Source: an uncultured Faecalibaculum sp. (GTDB lineage: Bacteria; Bacillota_I; Bacilli_A; Erysipelotrichales; Erysipelotrichaceae). Taken from it: a DNA stretch of 60,646 bases. The DNA lies in NCBI RefSeq assembly GCF_910588395.1, contig NZ_CAJUPA010000010.1:1-60646 (forward strand). The letters run 5' to 3'. The notes under the pieces are model-generated. The model did no database searches and had not been told where the DNA came from. It saw nothing but the letters and a program-made list of their open reading frames with translations. Position numbers and translations under genes: made by a program. Each line of letters starts with the position of its first letter. Position 1 is the first letter of the stretch. Shown here in pieces: positions 7,697 to 15,520 of the stretch.

Positions 7697-9784
7697 ATGA
7701 CAACCAGCATTTCCATGGAGGTCATACTCTGCATTGTCATTGCCATTGCGGCGCTGGCCCTGCTGTATGCCTTCAATCTGTACCAGGCTGTCCGCCGGGA
7801 GAATGCCGGAACCAAGCGCATGCGGGCGCTGAGTTCCTACATTCACGAAGGCGCCATGGCATTTCTGACCCGAGAATACCGGGTGGTGCTCATTTTTGGC
7901 CTGATCGTCATCATGCTTCTGGCAGGCCTTGGCTTCATTCCCAGCCTGCGGGGCATTGACGGTGTCGGACTCAACGGCGCGATCTGCTTCCTGTTCGGCA
8001 CGCTCTTTTCCGGTCTCGCCGGTTTTGTGGGCATGCAGGCAGCTACGAATGCCAATGCGAAAGTGGCACAGGCAGCCAGAGAAGGCGGCATGCCCAGTGC
8101 CCTGCATGTGGCGTTCAACGGCGGATCCGTTCTGGGCATCTCCGTCGTGGGCTTTGGTCTGCTGGGACTGGCCAGTCTGTTTCTGATCTTCACCTTCGTG
8201 CTGGGGGACCCCAGACAGGCGGTTCCGGTTGTTGCCGGCTACTCCCTTGGCTGCTCCTTCATTGCGCTGTTTGCCCGTGTGGGCGGCGGCATCTACACCA
8301 AAGCCGCGGATGTGGGCGCCGATCTGGTGGGCAAGGTGGAAGCCGGAATCCCGGAAGATGACCCCCGCAACCCGGCCGTCATTGCGGACAACGTGGGCGA
8401 CAACGTGGGCGACATCGCGGGCATGGGCAGTGACCTCTGCGAATCCTATGTCGGTGCCATCGTGTCCTCCATATCCCTGGGTCTGACCGTGACGATGTCC
8501 GGTGTGGACTACTCCATTCAGGCAGCTGTCTTCCCCTTTGCGGTAGCCGGCGTGGGCATCATCGCCGCGATCCTGGCACAGCTCTTTGTCCGGATGAAGC
8601 GCTGGGAAAAGCCCCAGAAGGCACTGAATATCGCCACCTATGTGGCCACGGGCATCGTGGTGGTCAGCGGTTTCGTGCTCTCCACGCTGTTCTTCGGCGA
8701 CTTCAAGCCCTTCCTTTGCATCACAACGGGTCTGATTGTCGGCATCCTGCTGGGTCAGATCGCGGAATACTACACCTCCGACAGCTATCCGAAGGTGAAG
8801 GAAATCGCTTCGGAGTCCCAGACCGGCCATGCCACCAACATCATTGCGGGCTTTTCCACAGGCATGGAATCCACCCTGCTGACGGTTCTGGTGCTGGTGA
8901 TCGGCATCGTGCTGTCCTACATGTTCTTCGGCATGTACGGCATCGGCCTTGGTGCGGTGGGCATGCTGTCCACCTGCGGCATCACCGTATCCGTGGATGC
9001 CTACGGTCCCATTGCGGACAACGCCGGCGGTATTGCGGAGATGGCGCATCTGGATCCCCATGTCCGGGAAATCACCGACCATCTGGACTCCGTGGGCAAC
9101 ACCACGGCTGCCATCGGCAAGGGATTCTGCATCGGTTCGGCAGCATTTACGGCCCTGGCCATGATTGTGGCCTTCGCCAACGCAGCCGGACTGGAGAACA
9201 TCTCTCTGCTGCAGCCCGGTGTACTGGTGGCTGTCCTGTTCGGGGCCATGCTGCCGTACTTCTTCACGGCTCTGACGATCCGTTCCGTGGGCAAGGCGGC
9301 CAACCATATGATCAATGAGGTACGCCGGCAGTTCAAGGAAGATCCGGGTATCCTGGAAGGCACCACCAAACCCGACTACGCAGGCTGTGTGGACATTTCC
9401 ACCCGGGCGGCACTGAAGGAAATGATCGTTCCCGGCTGCATTGCCATTGTTTCGCCCATTGCGGTGGGGATCCTTCTGGGCTGCCAGGGCCTGGGCGGCA
9501 TGCTGATGGGCGCGCTGGTTTCCGCCATCATGCTGGCTGTGTTCATGGCCAATGCCGGCGGTGCCTGGGACAACGCGAAGAAATTCATCGAATCGGGACA
9601 GTTTGGTGGCAAGGGATCCGATGCCCACAAGGCAGCGGTAACCGGCGATACAGTCGGTGACCCCTTCAAGGATACAGCGGGTCCGGCCATGGATATCCTG
9701 ATCAAGCTGATGTCTGTCATCTCCCTGATGCTGGCCCCTGTGCTGGTGCAGATGACACCCATCCTGAATTTCCTCTTCAACTGA
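7697..9784 (+). CDS. hppA: Membrane-bound ion-pumping pyrophosphatase, K+-dependent type
   Basis: 695 residues, about 16 membrane helices. It hydrolyses cytoplasmic PPi and pumps H+ or Na+ outward. The substrate-binding loops are intact: GGGIYTKAADVGADLVGKVE, then DDPRNPAVIADNVGDNVGD with its acidic Mg-PPi ligands, and a C-terminal DTVGDPFKDTAGPAMDIL. The position that separates the two classes reads GNTTAAIGKG (about residue 467), with Ala where K+-independent enzymes have Lys (GNTTKA). This therefore belongs to the K+-dependent class. Na+ versus H+ specificity cannot be told by eye. AAGGAAGG precedes the ATG. Monocistronic, with its own promoter, cre site and terminator. Confidence 0.96.
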   Translation: MTTSISMEVILCIVIAIAALALLYAFNLYQAVRRENAGTKRMRALSSYIHEGAMAFLTREYRVVLIFGLIVIMLLAGLGFIPSLRGIDGVGLNGAICFLFGTLFSGLAGFVGMQAATNANAKVAQAAREGGMPSALHVAFNGGSVLGISVVGFGLLGLASLFLIFTFVLGDPRQAVPVVAGYSLGCSFIALFARVGGGIYTKAADVGADLVGKVEAGIPEDDPRNPAVIADNVGDNVGDIAGMGSDLCESYVGAIVSSISLGLTVTMSGVDYSIQAAVFPFAVAGVGIIAAILAQLFVRMKRWEKPQKALNIATYVATGIVVVSGFVLSTLFFGDFKPFLCITTGLIVGILLGQIAEYYTSDSYPKVKEIASESQTGHATNIIAGFSTGMESTLLTVLVLVIGIVLSYMFFGMYGIGLGAVGMLSTCGITVSVDAYGPIADNAGGIAEMAHLDPHVREITDHLDSVGNTTAAIGKGFCIGSAAFTALAMIVAFANAAGLENISLLQPGVLVAVLFGAMLPYFFTALTIRSVGKAANHMINEVRRQFKEDPGILEGTTKPDYAGCVDISTRAALKEMIVPGCIAIVSPIAVGILLGCQGLGGMLMGALVSAIMLAVFMANAGGAWDNAKKFIESGQFGGKGSDAHKAAVTGDTVGDPFKDTAGPAMDILIKLMSVISLMLAPVLVQMTPILNFLFN

Positions 9785-9794
9785 GGACAATAAG

Positions 9795-9818
9795 AAAAGC
9801 GGCTCCCGCCGCTTTTTT
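9795..9818. terminator. Terminator between hppA and tsaC
   Basis: AAAAGCGG (9795-9802) pairs with CCGCTTTT (9809-9816), followed by TT on the plus strand. On the minus strand the stem is followed by TTTTCTTA. It can serve both convergent genes. Confidence 0.8.
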
Positions 9819-9850
9819 CGTGCAGATTCCTTCAGATCCTGCAGGAAGGA

Positions 9851-10471
9851 TCAGTCATTGTCCGGTTCCGGCTGGCTGAGCACTTGGCGGATCTGCTCTT
9901 CGCTGACAGGGCCCTGCCGCAGAATTTTCACCGGCTGAATCGTGCAGTCCACAATGGTGCTGGCAATTCCTCCTGCACAGGTGCCTTCCATGACTCCGTC
10001 AATGGCCGGCAGTGCCCGGGCGGCTTCCTCAGCGCTCAGGGCTGCGGTTTCACCGGACTGATTGGCACTGGTGACCAGCAGCGGCGCGGGCAGCTGCCGC
10101 ATGATCTCCAGCAGTGCCGGGGCATCCGGAATGCGCACCGCAATGGTCTCCATGCCGTTGGTGTAGGCTGCATCCACCGCCGGCTGCCGTTTCATTACCA
10201 GGGTCAGTGCCCCGGGTAGAAACGCCCGGGCCAGCTTCCTGGCTTCTTCGGTGACAACAGCCAGGCTGGACAGCTTGTCCAGGGAGTCCGTCATGAAAGG
10301 AACCGGTTTGGTTTCCGGACGGTGCTTGGCATGCTTCAGGCGCTGCAGGCGGTCCAGGGAACCGTACATGGTGCCCAGGCCGAACACTGTATCGGTGGGG
10401 AAAGCCATAAGCGATCCCTGCGCCAGGGACACAGCCACTGCATCTGTCTCGTTCTCTTTGTATCTTTTCAT
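9851..10471 (-). CDS. tsaC: L-threonylcarbamoyladenylate synthase
   Basis: 206 residues of the TsaC/YwlC/Sua5 YrdC fold. It makes threonylcarbamoyl-AMP from Thr, bicarbonate and ATP, the first step of t6A37 tRNA modification. Visible signatures: LMAFPTDTVFGLGTMYGS at about 22-39, K-x-R-P-x-x-K-P (KHRPETKPVPFM), FLPGALTLVMKR and the loop PLLVTSANQSGE. It is the short TsaC type without the Sua5 C-terminal domain. Divergent from mnmE, another tRNA-modification gene, with only 22 bases between the two start codons. No Shine-Dalgarno is present; TACAAT lies six bases before the ATG. Confidence 0.93.
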   Translation of the reverse strand: MKRYKENETDAVAVSLAQGSLMAFPTDTVFGLGTMYGSLDRLQRLKHAKHRPETKPVPFMTDSLDKLSSLAVVTEEARKLARAFLPGALTLVMKRQPAVDAAYTNGMETIAVRIPDAPALLEIMRQLPAPLLVTSANQSGETAALSAEEAARALPAIDGVMEGTCAGGIASTIVDCTIQPVKILRQGPVSEEQIRQVLSQPEPDND

Positions 10472-10487
10472 GGTCTCATTGTATCAT
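10458..10487. promoter_or_regulatory. Overlapping divergent promoters of tsaC and mnmE
   Basis: Plus strand: TTGTAT (10458-10463), 18-base spacer, TATCAT (10482-10487), six bases, ATG of mnmE at 10494. Minus strand: TACAAT (10483-10478), six bases, ATG of tsaC at 10471. The two -10 boxes overlap by two bases. Neither gene has room for a ribosome binding site. Inferred: mutually exclusive initiation and leaderless mRNAs. Confidence 0.6.
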
Positions 10488-10493
10488 TGGACT

Positions 10494-11813
10494 ATGTTTA
10501 CCAATACGATTGCAGCCATCTCCACTGCGGTGCAGGACGGCGCCATTTCCATTATCCGGCTGTCCGGGCCGGATGCGCTGGCCATTGCGGACTCCGTCTT
10601 TTCCCGGGATGTGCTGACGCAGCCTGCCAACACCATCCGCTACGGGACGATTCTCAAAGACGGAGAACCCCTGGATGAAGTGCTTTTGTCCGTGTTCCGG
10701 GCCCCTAATTCCTATACCGGACTGGATATGGTGGAAATCAATGCCCATGGCGGAACGCTGATCACCCGGCGCATCCTGCAGCTGCTGCTGGAAAAAGGCG
10801 CGGTGCTGGCCAGGCCCGGGGAGTTTACCGAGCAGGCGTTTCTCTCCGGCCGGATCGATCTGGCCCAGGCGGAAGCGGTCAATGACATGATCACAGCCGG
10901 AAACGATGCCGCAGCCCGCATTGCGGTGCAGGGCATCCGGGGCAGCGTGCGCAGGCTGCTGGAACCGCTGATCGAAGATGTGCTGAACATCATTGCCCAG
11001 ATTGAGGTGAACATCGATTATCCGGAGTATGAGGATGTGGAACAGCTGACCACCGGCACGCTGCTGCCGGAAATCCGCAGCTGGATTGCCCGGATCGAAC
11101 AGATCCTGGACCGGGCCGCCTGCGGTCAGCAGGTCAAAAAAGGGCTGGATACCGCTATTCTGGGACGCCCCAACGCGGGGAAAAGCAGTCTGCTCAATGC
11201 TCTGCTGGAAGAAGACAAAGCCATTGTCACGGACATTCCCGGCACGACCCGGGATGTGGTGGAAGGCAGGCTGGTGCTGGATGGCATTCAGCTCAATCTG
11301 CTGGATACCGCCGGGATCCGGGAAACCGGGGATGAAGTCGAAAAGATCGGTGTCCGCCGCTCCCTGGAGGCAGCCCGCCAGGCAGATCTGGTGATTCTGG
11401 TCCGGGACCCGCTGATGCCGGAAACAGAAGAGGACCGCCAGCTCCTGGAACTGACAGATGACAGCCGCCGGATCATCGTCTGGAACAAGAAAGATCTGCA
11501 GGCCCATGAGGGACTGAGCATTTCTGCCAGAAACGGAGACATCGAGGATCTGCTCACGGAGATCCGGAACCGCTTTGCCCAGGGGATTTCCGCAAAAGAC
11601 CCCCTTCTGTCCAGTGAAAGGCAGATAGGTTTACTGCAGCGCGCCCGGACTTCCATGATGAATGCGCAAACGGCGCTGGAACAGGGCGGCCTGCCGGATA
11701 TGGCGGAAATCGACATTCAGGAAGCGCATGACTGTCTGAAGGAGATTCTGGGAGAAGTGCACCGGGAAGATCTGCTGGATGCGCTGTTTTCCAGATTCTG
11801 TCTGGGAAAATAA
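10494..11813 (+). CDS. mnmE: tRNA modification GTPase MnmE
   Basis: 439 residues; with MnmG it installs cmnm5 or related groups on U34 of tRNAs. The N-terminal tetrahydrofolate-binding domain opens MFTNTIAAISTAVQDGAISI. The embedded G domain has G1 GRPNAGKSSLLNAL, G3 DTAGIRET and G4 NKKD. The C-terminus ends FSRFCLGK, the family's F-C-[IL]-G-K tail whose Cys is conserved. The start was placed at 10494 because the ORF upstream is antisense to tsaC and the family starts exactly here. No Shine-Dalgarno. A membrane protein gene follows after about 50 bases. Confidence 0.97.
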   Translation: MFTNTIAAISTAVQDGAISIIRLSGPDALAIADSVFSRDVLTQPANTIRYGTILKDGEPLDEVLLSVFRAPNSYTGLDMVEINAHGGTLITRRILQLLLEKGAVLARPGEFTEQAFLSGRIDLAQAEAVNDMITAGNDAAARIAVQGIRGSVRRLLEPLIEDVLNIIAQIEVNIDYPEYEDVEQLTTGTLLPEIRSWIARIEQILDRAACGQQVKKGLDTAILGRPNAGKSSLLNALLEEDKAIVTDIPGTTRDVVEGRLVLDGIQLNLLDTAGIRETGDEVEKIGVRRSLEAARQADLVILVRDPLMPETEEDRQLLELTDDSRRIIVWNKKDLQAHEGLSISARNGDIEDLLTEIRNRFAQGISAKDPLLSSERQIGLLQRARTSMMNAQTALEQGGLPDMAEIDIQEAHDCLKEILGEVHREDLLDALFSRFCLGK

Positions 11814-11863
11814 CCGGTTGACAGGGAACAGCCGGCAAAAACAATCATGTAAGGAGAGATATT

Positions 11864-12358
11864 ATGCATATTGAAGAGCTGACGGAGGTCATCAAGGAAT
11901 TTGTTTCGCATATAGCGGAAATATCCGTCAATTTCATGGAACTGCTGTCCATTGGCATCATCGTCTTTACGACCTTTGTGGCTTTTTTCAAGCTGCTGCG
12001 GCATGAAAAGAGTGCCCGGGTCTATCTGCTGCATGGACAGTCCATTGGCCTGACATTCAAGCTGGGCAGCGAGATCCTGAGGACGATCACCGTCCGGAAC
12101 ATGGATGAAATCATGCAGATTGCCATGCTGATCCTGATCAAGGCCGCCATGACCTGGCTGATTCACTGGGAACTCACGGATACGGAAGAGGAACCCGGAG
12201 AAGGGCAGCAGCCGGCTGCATCCCGCTTTCAGGGCATGTTCAGCCGCCGTCCCAGGCCCAGTACCACGATCATCATTGAAGCCGGACAGAATGCGCATGT
12301 GCAGGCTGATCATCCGGAATATGTGGATCTCAGGGACAGAAACGACAACCCCGACTGA
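11864..12358 (+). CDS. DUF1622 membrane protein
   Basis: 164 residues with three hydrophobic segments (around residues 25-45, 60-70 and 85-105) and a polar, acidic cytoplasmic tail. The pattern ARVYLLHGQSIGLTFKLGSE followed by EILRTITVRN is characteristic of DUF1622, small bacterial membrane proteins of unknown function. AAGGAGAGAT precedes the ATG. It is 50 bases after mnmE with no terminator between, and could be cotranscribed with it. A strong terminator follows. Confidence 0.8.
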   Translation: MHIEELTEVIKEFVSHIAEISVNFMELLSIGIIVFTTFVAFFKLLRHEKSARVYLLHGQSIGLTFKLGSEILRTITVRNMDEIMQIAMLILIKAAMTWLIHWELTDTEEEPGEGQQPAASRFQGMFSRRPRPSTTIIIEAGQNAHVQADHPEYVDLRDRNDNPD

Positions 12359-12364
12359 TTGGTG

Positions 12365-12400
12365 CCGGACTCCGTTCTAATCGCGAGTCCGGTTTTTTTT
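12365..12400 (+). terminator. Rho-independent terminator
   Basis: CCGGACTC (12365-12372) pairs with GAGTCCGG (12385-12392), followed by eight T. It ends the mnmE/DUF1622 unit. Confidence 0.9.
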
Positions 12401-12446
12401 GACCCGCTGCAGCCTGTATCCGCCGGGCGTCGTGCGGAATGATTTG

Positions 12447-12473
12447 TATCCTGAAGAAAAATACAGGATGATA
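12447..12473. promoter_or_regulatory. Inverted repeat before the HTH-repeat gene
   Basis: TATCCTG (12447-12453) and CAGGATGATA (12464-12473) form an inverted repeat with one extra G, ending six bases before the start codon of an HTH protein. Inference: autoregulatory operator. Part of it (AGGA) may also serve as the ribosome site. Confidence 0.4.
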
Positions 12474-12478
12474 CCACT

Positions 12479-13138
12479 ATGACAAATATTGAAATACTGC
12501 GTATGGCAGATCATCTGTCGATTCCTGCTCTGGCCAGACAGACAGGGATCGACCCCAACCGGCTGCTGCTTCTGGAAGAAGGGCGGGCGCAGCCGGATGA
12601 AACGGAAACCGCGGCCCTGTGCCGGGTATTCTGCCTGGAACCGGAAGAACTCACAGGCAGACTCAGATGCCTGGAGAACTGGGATTCACCCTGGCGGATC
12701 GGCAGCTGGCCGCTGCTTTCTGCCGGGCCGGACGCCCGGGGAATTGTCGCTGTGGGGATCAAATCCTGTGGTGTGATTTCCGCCGGCATCGTTTCCCGGG
12801 GTGTCATTTCCCTGGGGTGCTTTACCATGGGCGGTTTTTCCCTGGGCATGTTTTCCATGGGACTGCTCAGCATCGGCTGTTTCAGTCTGGGACTGGCCTC
12901 CCTGGGGCTGATCTGTGCCGGGCTGATCGCCGTGGGCAATCTGGCTGTGGGCATCTGGAGCTTCGGCCTGCTGGCTTTTGGTCTGGGCTGTTCCGTGGCT
13001 GCAGAGCCCCTGGGCCTGAATCCTGTCAGCCTGGAACTGCCGGCGGCCATCAAAGCGGCTTCCTTTCAGCAGATTTATGAACAGACACCGGGACTGTTCC
13101 GGCCTCTGATTGCCTGCCTGCTGCGACTGTTCTCATGA
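12479..13138 (+). CDS. HTH protein with 17 G-x-x-S-x pentapeptide repeats
   Basis: 219 residues. Residues 1-60 look like a degenerate XRE-type helix-turn-helix: IPALARQTGIDPNRLLLLEE then a second helix pair ending CLEPEEL. Residues 88-172 are 17 uninterrupted five-residue units, Gly at position 1 and Ser/Ala/Thr/Cys at position 4, for example GVISA, GCFSL, GLASL, GLIAV. Period 5 does not fit a transmembrane helix. It resembles the four-sided coils of pentapeptide-repeat beta-solenoids, though the consensus differs (Gly in place of A/D-L/F). A short helical tail follows. I know no named family for this fusion. It leads an operon with a metallophosphoesterase (ATGA overlap). It may sense something via the solenoid. 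Confidence 0.75.
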   Translation: MTNIEILRMADHLSIPALARQTGIDPNRLLLLEEGRAQPDETETAALCRVFCLEPEELTGRLRCLENWDSPWRIGSWPLLSAGPDARGIVAVGIKSCGVISAGIVSRGVISLGCFTMGGFSLGMFSMGLLSIGCFSLGLASLGLICAGLIAVGNLAVGIWSFGLLAFGLGCSVAAEPLGLNPVSLELPAAIKAASFQQIYEQTPGLFRPLIACLLRLFS

Positions 13139-14193
13139 TGATCCTCTATGTGATCTTCAATCTGGCTCTGGCACTGTTTCTGGCCTGGGACACCTGGCGG
13201 CTGATCCCGGTGTCTGCTCCCGGGAAGAAATACCTGCTTCTGACAATACTTGCGGCGGTCTTCCTGTTCTGTTCCATGACCACCACAGCCGGATACAGTC
13301 TGCTGGTGTATTACGCCGTGTTCCTGCTGACTGCCCAGGTGGCGATGCGGCTGACGAAAAAGACCTGGAAGCTTTCAGCGGCGGTTCCGGCTGTCTGTGT
13401 GATTCTGGCCGGGGCTGTGACTGTCTGGGGCCTGTACCGCTATGACGACCGGACGGCTGTGCATTACACGATTGAAACGGACAAGAAGGCTGCCGGCCGC
13501 ATCGTCTTTCTGTCGGATCTGCATTATCCCACGGGCATGTCCCGGGAAGAACTGAACACCCTGACAGAAGCGCTGGCCGCAGAGAAGGCGGATGTGTACA
13601 TTCTGGGCGGTGACATTGTGGATGAATACACCACGGCCGATCAGGCCAGGGACGTGTTTGCCAAACTTGGCACTCTGTCCCGGACAGCGCCCGTTGTGTA
13701 TGTCCCCGGAAATCATGACGATCAGGAGGAGGGAATCCTGCCTCCAGCCTATTCCGGTCAGGAACTGACGGACATGATCGAAGAATCCGGCATCCGGATC
13801 CTGAAGGATGACACTGTCACCATCGGGGACTTCCTGCTGGCAGGACGGGATGATTACCGGCAGCACAAAAAAGACCGGGCTCAGGCAGCGGAGCTGGTGC
13901 AGGATACAAACCGGTTTGTGGTGATGATCGATCACCAGCCGGTCCAGTCAGAACAGGTCCGGGAAGCCGGTGCGGATTTGATGATGTCCGGACACACCCA
14001 TGACGGCCAGCTGTGGCCCTTTGGCTATCTGATCCACCTGCATCCATCCATGGATCTGGTATCCGGCATCCGGCAGGCGGATGGCTTTACGCAGATCACC
14101 TCCGACGGCATCGGCGGCTGGGGCTTTCCGGTGCGGACTGCAGGGCAGAGCGAATATGTGGTGGTGGATGTAAAGCCGGAGGAAAAATCATGA
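13135..14193 (+). CDS. Membrane-anchored metallophosphoesterase (YkuE/YaeI-like)
   Basis: 352 residues. Three or four hydrophobic segments fill residues 1-105. The calcineurin-like domain follows with all metal-binding blocks: FLSDLHYP (D-x-H), GGDIVDEY (G-D), GNHDD (G-N-H-D/E), MIDHQP and GHTHDGQLWPF (G-H-x-H). The YkuE/YaeI group hydrolyses phosphoester bonds, including lipid A- or UDP-DAG-type substrates in relatives; the substrate here is unknown. It is probably oriented with the catalytic domain outside or at the membrane face. Its ATG overlaps the stop of the HTH-repeat gene and its stop overlaps the next start, so all are coupled. Confidence 0.9.
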   Translation: MMILYVIFNLALALFLAWDTWRLIPVSAPGKKYLLLTILAAVFLFCSMTTTAGYSLLVYYAVFLLTAQVAMRLTKKTWKLSAAVPAVCVILAGAVTVWGLYRYDDRTAVHYTIETDKKAAGRIVFLSDLHYPTGMSREELNTLTEALAAEKADVYILGGDIVDEYTTADQARDVFAKLGTLSRTAPVVYVPGNHDDQEEGILPPAYSGQELTDMIEESGIRILKDDTVTIGDFLLAGRDDYRQHKKDRAQAAELVQDTNRFVVMIDHQPVQSEQVREAGADLMMSGHTHDGQLWPFGYLIHLHPSMDLVSGIRQADGFTQITSDGIGGWGFPVRTAGQSEYVVVDVKPEEKS

Positions 14194-14663
14194 AGCACAA
14201 CAGGGAAGATGAAATGTCAGTTCAGATAGAAGAACGATTTGAACTGCTGTCTGACAGAAACAGCAGGGTTGCTTACAAAGCGCTGCAGGACTTGCAAAGG
14301 GTAAGTGAAGAAACCGGCAGCGTATATCCGTATATGGACCGGCTGATGGAGATGCTGGACAGCATGAATTCCTATGTTCGCACAAGAGGGCTGACGCTGA
14401 TTGCCTGCAATGCCAAATGGGATCAGGATGGCAAAATCAATGAAAGCCTGGACAAAATTCTGGGCCATGTCACAGATGTGAAGCCCATTGCCGCAAGGCA
14501 GTGTATCCGGCTTTTGCCTGTGATTGCAGAGTACAAACCGGAACTCAGGAACCGCATTCTTTCCGCTCTTGAACAGGCGGATCTGTCTGTCTATGGAGAA
14601 AGTATGCAGTCCCTGGTATCCCGGGATATCCAGAAAGTGCTGAACGATATACGAAAGTTCTGA
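14190..14663 (+). CDS. Small HEAT-like helical repeat protein
   Basis: 157 residues, starting at the ATG at 14190 that overlaps the previous stop (ATGA) behind GGAGG. Predicted all-helical: helices such as RVAYKALQDLQRVSEE, VRTRGLTLIACNAKWD and PIAARQCIRLLPVIAEYKP are spaced like HEAT/armadillo repeats. Similar ~155-residue Firmicute proteins are often labelled 'SufBD protein', which I regard as a poor name, since nothing here resembles Fe-S scaffold residues. Probably a protein-binding adaptor. Function unknown. Confidence 0.7.
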   Translation: MKHNREDEMSVQIEERFELLSDRNSRVAYKALQDLQRVSEETGSVYPYMDRLMEMLDSMNSYVRTRGLTLIACNAKWDQDGKINESLDKILGHVTDVKPIAARQCIRLLPVIAEYKPELRNRILSALEQADLSVYGESMQSLVSRDIQKVLNDIRKF

Positions 14664-14669
14664 CTGTGG

Positions 14670-14963
14670 ATGGTCCGCAGAGTGAATGAGAACAAGAATG
14701 GAGAGATGATGCGGATACAGACAACAGGATTCGTCCGGAAAACCGCAAAATGTCCGGTCAAATTCAATCCGAAACCGGTGCTGAGCAACCTGCCTGGTCA
14801 CTCTGTTTTCCCTGTCGTGGTATGGGTTGACTATGAAGTGGAAGGGAAGCGATATTTGGCCAAGAAATGGTTCTTCCCTGGTACCTCTGTACCGCAGCCA
14901 GGAAGCCGGATCACGGTAATTTATGAGCCAGAACATCCTGCGAAAGGAAAAATACGGCTGTGA
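14670..14963 (+). CDS. Small beta-rich protein, DUF3592-like
   Basis: 97 residues from 14670, or 84 from the in-frame ATG at 14709, which follows GGAG. The C-terminal half VDYEVEGKRYLAKKWF then GSRITVIYEPEHP resembles the extracytoplasmic beta domain of DUF3592 proteins (V-x-Y-x-V-x-G-x-x-Y ... G-x-x-V-x-V-x-Y-x-P-x-x-P), but no membrane helices are present. Seven bases after the HEAT-like gene, so in the same operon. Function unknown. Confidence 0.55.
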   Translation: MVRRVNENKNGEMMRIQTTGFVRKTAKCPVKFNPKPVLSNLPGHSVFPVVVWVDYEVEGKRYLAKKWFFPGTSVPQPGSRITVIYEPEHPAKGKIRL

Positions 14964-15026
14964 TGGCGGTTCCCGCTGCTTCAGATGAAGGTAATCAGCT
15001 TCTGTTTTTCCACACTCCGGACAATC

Positions 15027-15055
15027 AAAAAAACGTCCAGCGTTTTCACCGGACG
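15027..15055 (-). terminator. Terminator of the PTS IIB gene
   Basis: CGTCC (15034-15038) and GGACG (15051-15055) form the stem. On the minus strand it is followed by seven T (15033-15027). Confidence 0.65.
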
Positions 15056-15063
15056 GTCAGGAG

Positions 15064-15372
15064 CTATTTGCCAGAGAGAGAATGCGCCAGATCCAGAACA
15101 GCCGCGCCGTTGCATTTGGCGTAATCCTTCATGGAGATGACTTCCACGGGCACACCGTGCGCATCGGCGATTTTCCGGGATTTGGCTTTCAGGTAGGCAA
15201 CCTGCGGCGCAATCAGGGCCACATCCGCACCCACGATGTTTTCTTCGATTTCCGTGACGGGGCAGGCACTGATTTCCACTTCTTCACCATTCAGAGCCGC
15301 CTGTTCCTTCATTTTCGCCATGAGCAGAGAGGTGGAGACACCGGCAGCGCAAAGCAACTGTATTTTAAGCAT
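15064..15372 (-). CDS. Orphan PTS lactose/cellobiose-family EIIB
   Basis: 102 residues, the full length of a free-standing EIIB of the Lac/Cel family. The phosphorylated Cys is residue 8 in LLCAAGVSTSLLMAKM. The pattern ADVALIAPQVAYLKAK and the end are typical. It takes phosphate from an EIIA and passes it to a beta-glucoside or chitobiose bound by EIIC, but neither EIIA nor EIIC is nearby. It may serve a transporter elsewhere or be regulatory. AAGGAGG is 7 bases before the ATG. Flanked by its own terminator. Confidence 0.88.
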   Translation of the reverse strand: MLKIQLLCAAGVSTSLLMAKMKEQAALNGEEVEISACPVTEIEENIVGADVALIAPQVAYLKAKSRKIADAHGVPVEVISMKDYAKCNGAAVLDLAHSLSGK

Positions 15373-15386
15373 AATAAAATTTCCTC

Positions 15387-15413
15387 CTTAAGTCGAAAGC
15401 GGTTTCTTAAGTC
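15387..15413 (-). promoter_or_regulatory. Direct repeats and weak cre before PTS IIB
   Basis: CTTAAGTC occurs at 15387-15394 and 15406-15413, 19 bases apart. The copy nearer the gene includes the Shine-Dalgarno complement. Between them CGAAAGCGGTTTCT (15394-15407) matches the cre consensus at 12 of 14 positions. A repressor bound here would block both initiation and the ribosome site. Confidence 0.4.
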
Positions 15414-15455
15414 AACGATAACACATCAAGCCCGCTTTGTTAATGGGGTGGGTAC

Positions 15456-15484
15456 TTGAAAAGCATACAGTCAGAAGGTACGAT
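15456..15484 (+). promoter_or_regulatory. lysS promoter
   Basis: TTGAAA (15456-15461), a 17-base spacer and TACGAT (15479-15484), 37 bases before the ATG. No T-box or other leader structure was seen. Confidence 0.5.
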
Positions 15485-15520
15485 ACGATGGAATCAAAAT
15501 GCGAACAGGAGAGATAAATC

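Noticed and set aside
7598..9790. 730-codon minus-strand open frame opposite hppA
   Set aside because: Histidine/glutamine/glycine-rich translation is the typical antisense of a GC-biased membrane protein gene; hppA motifs are decisive.
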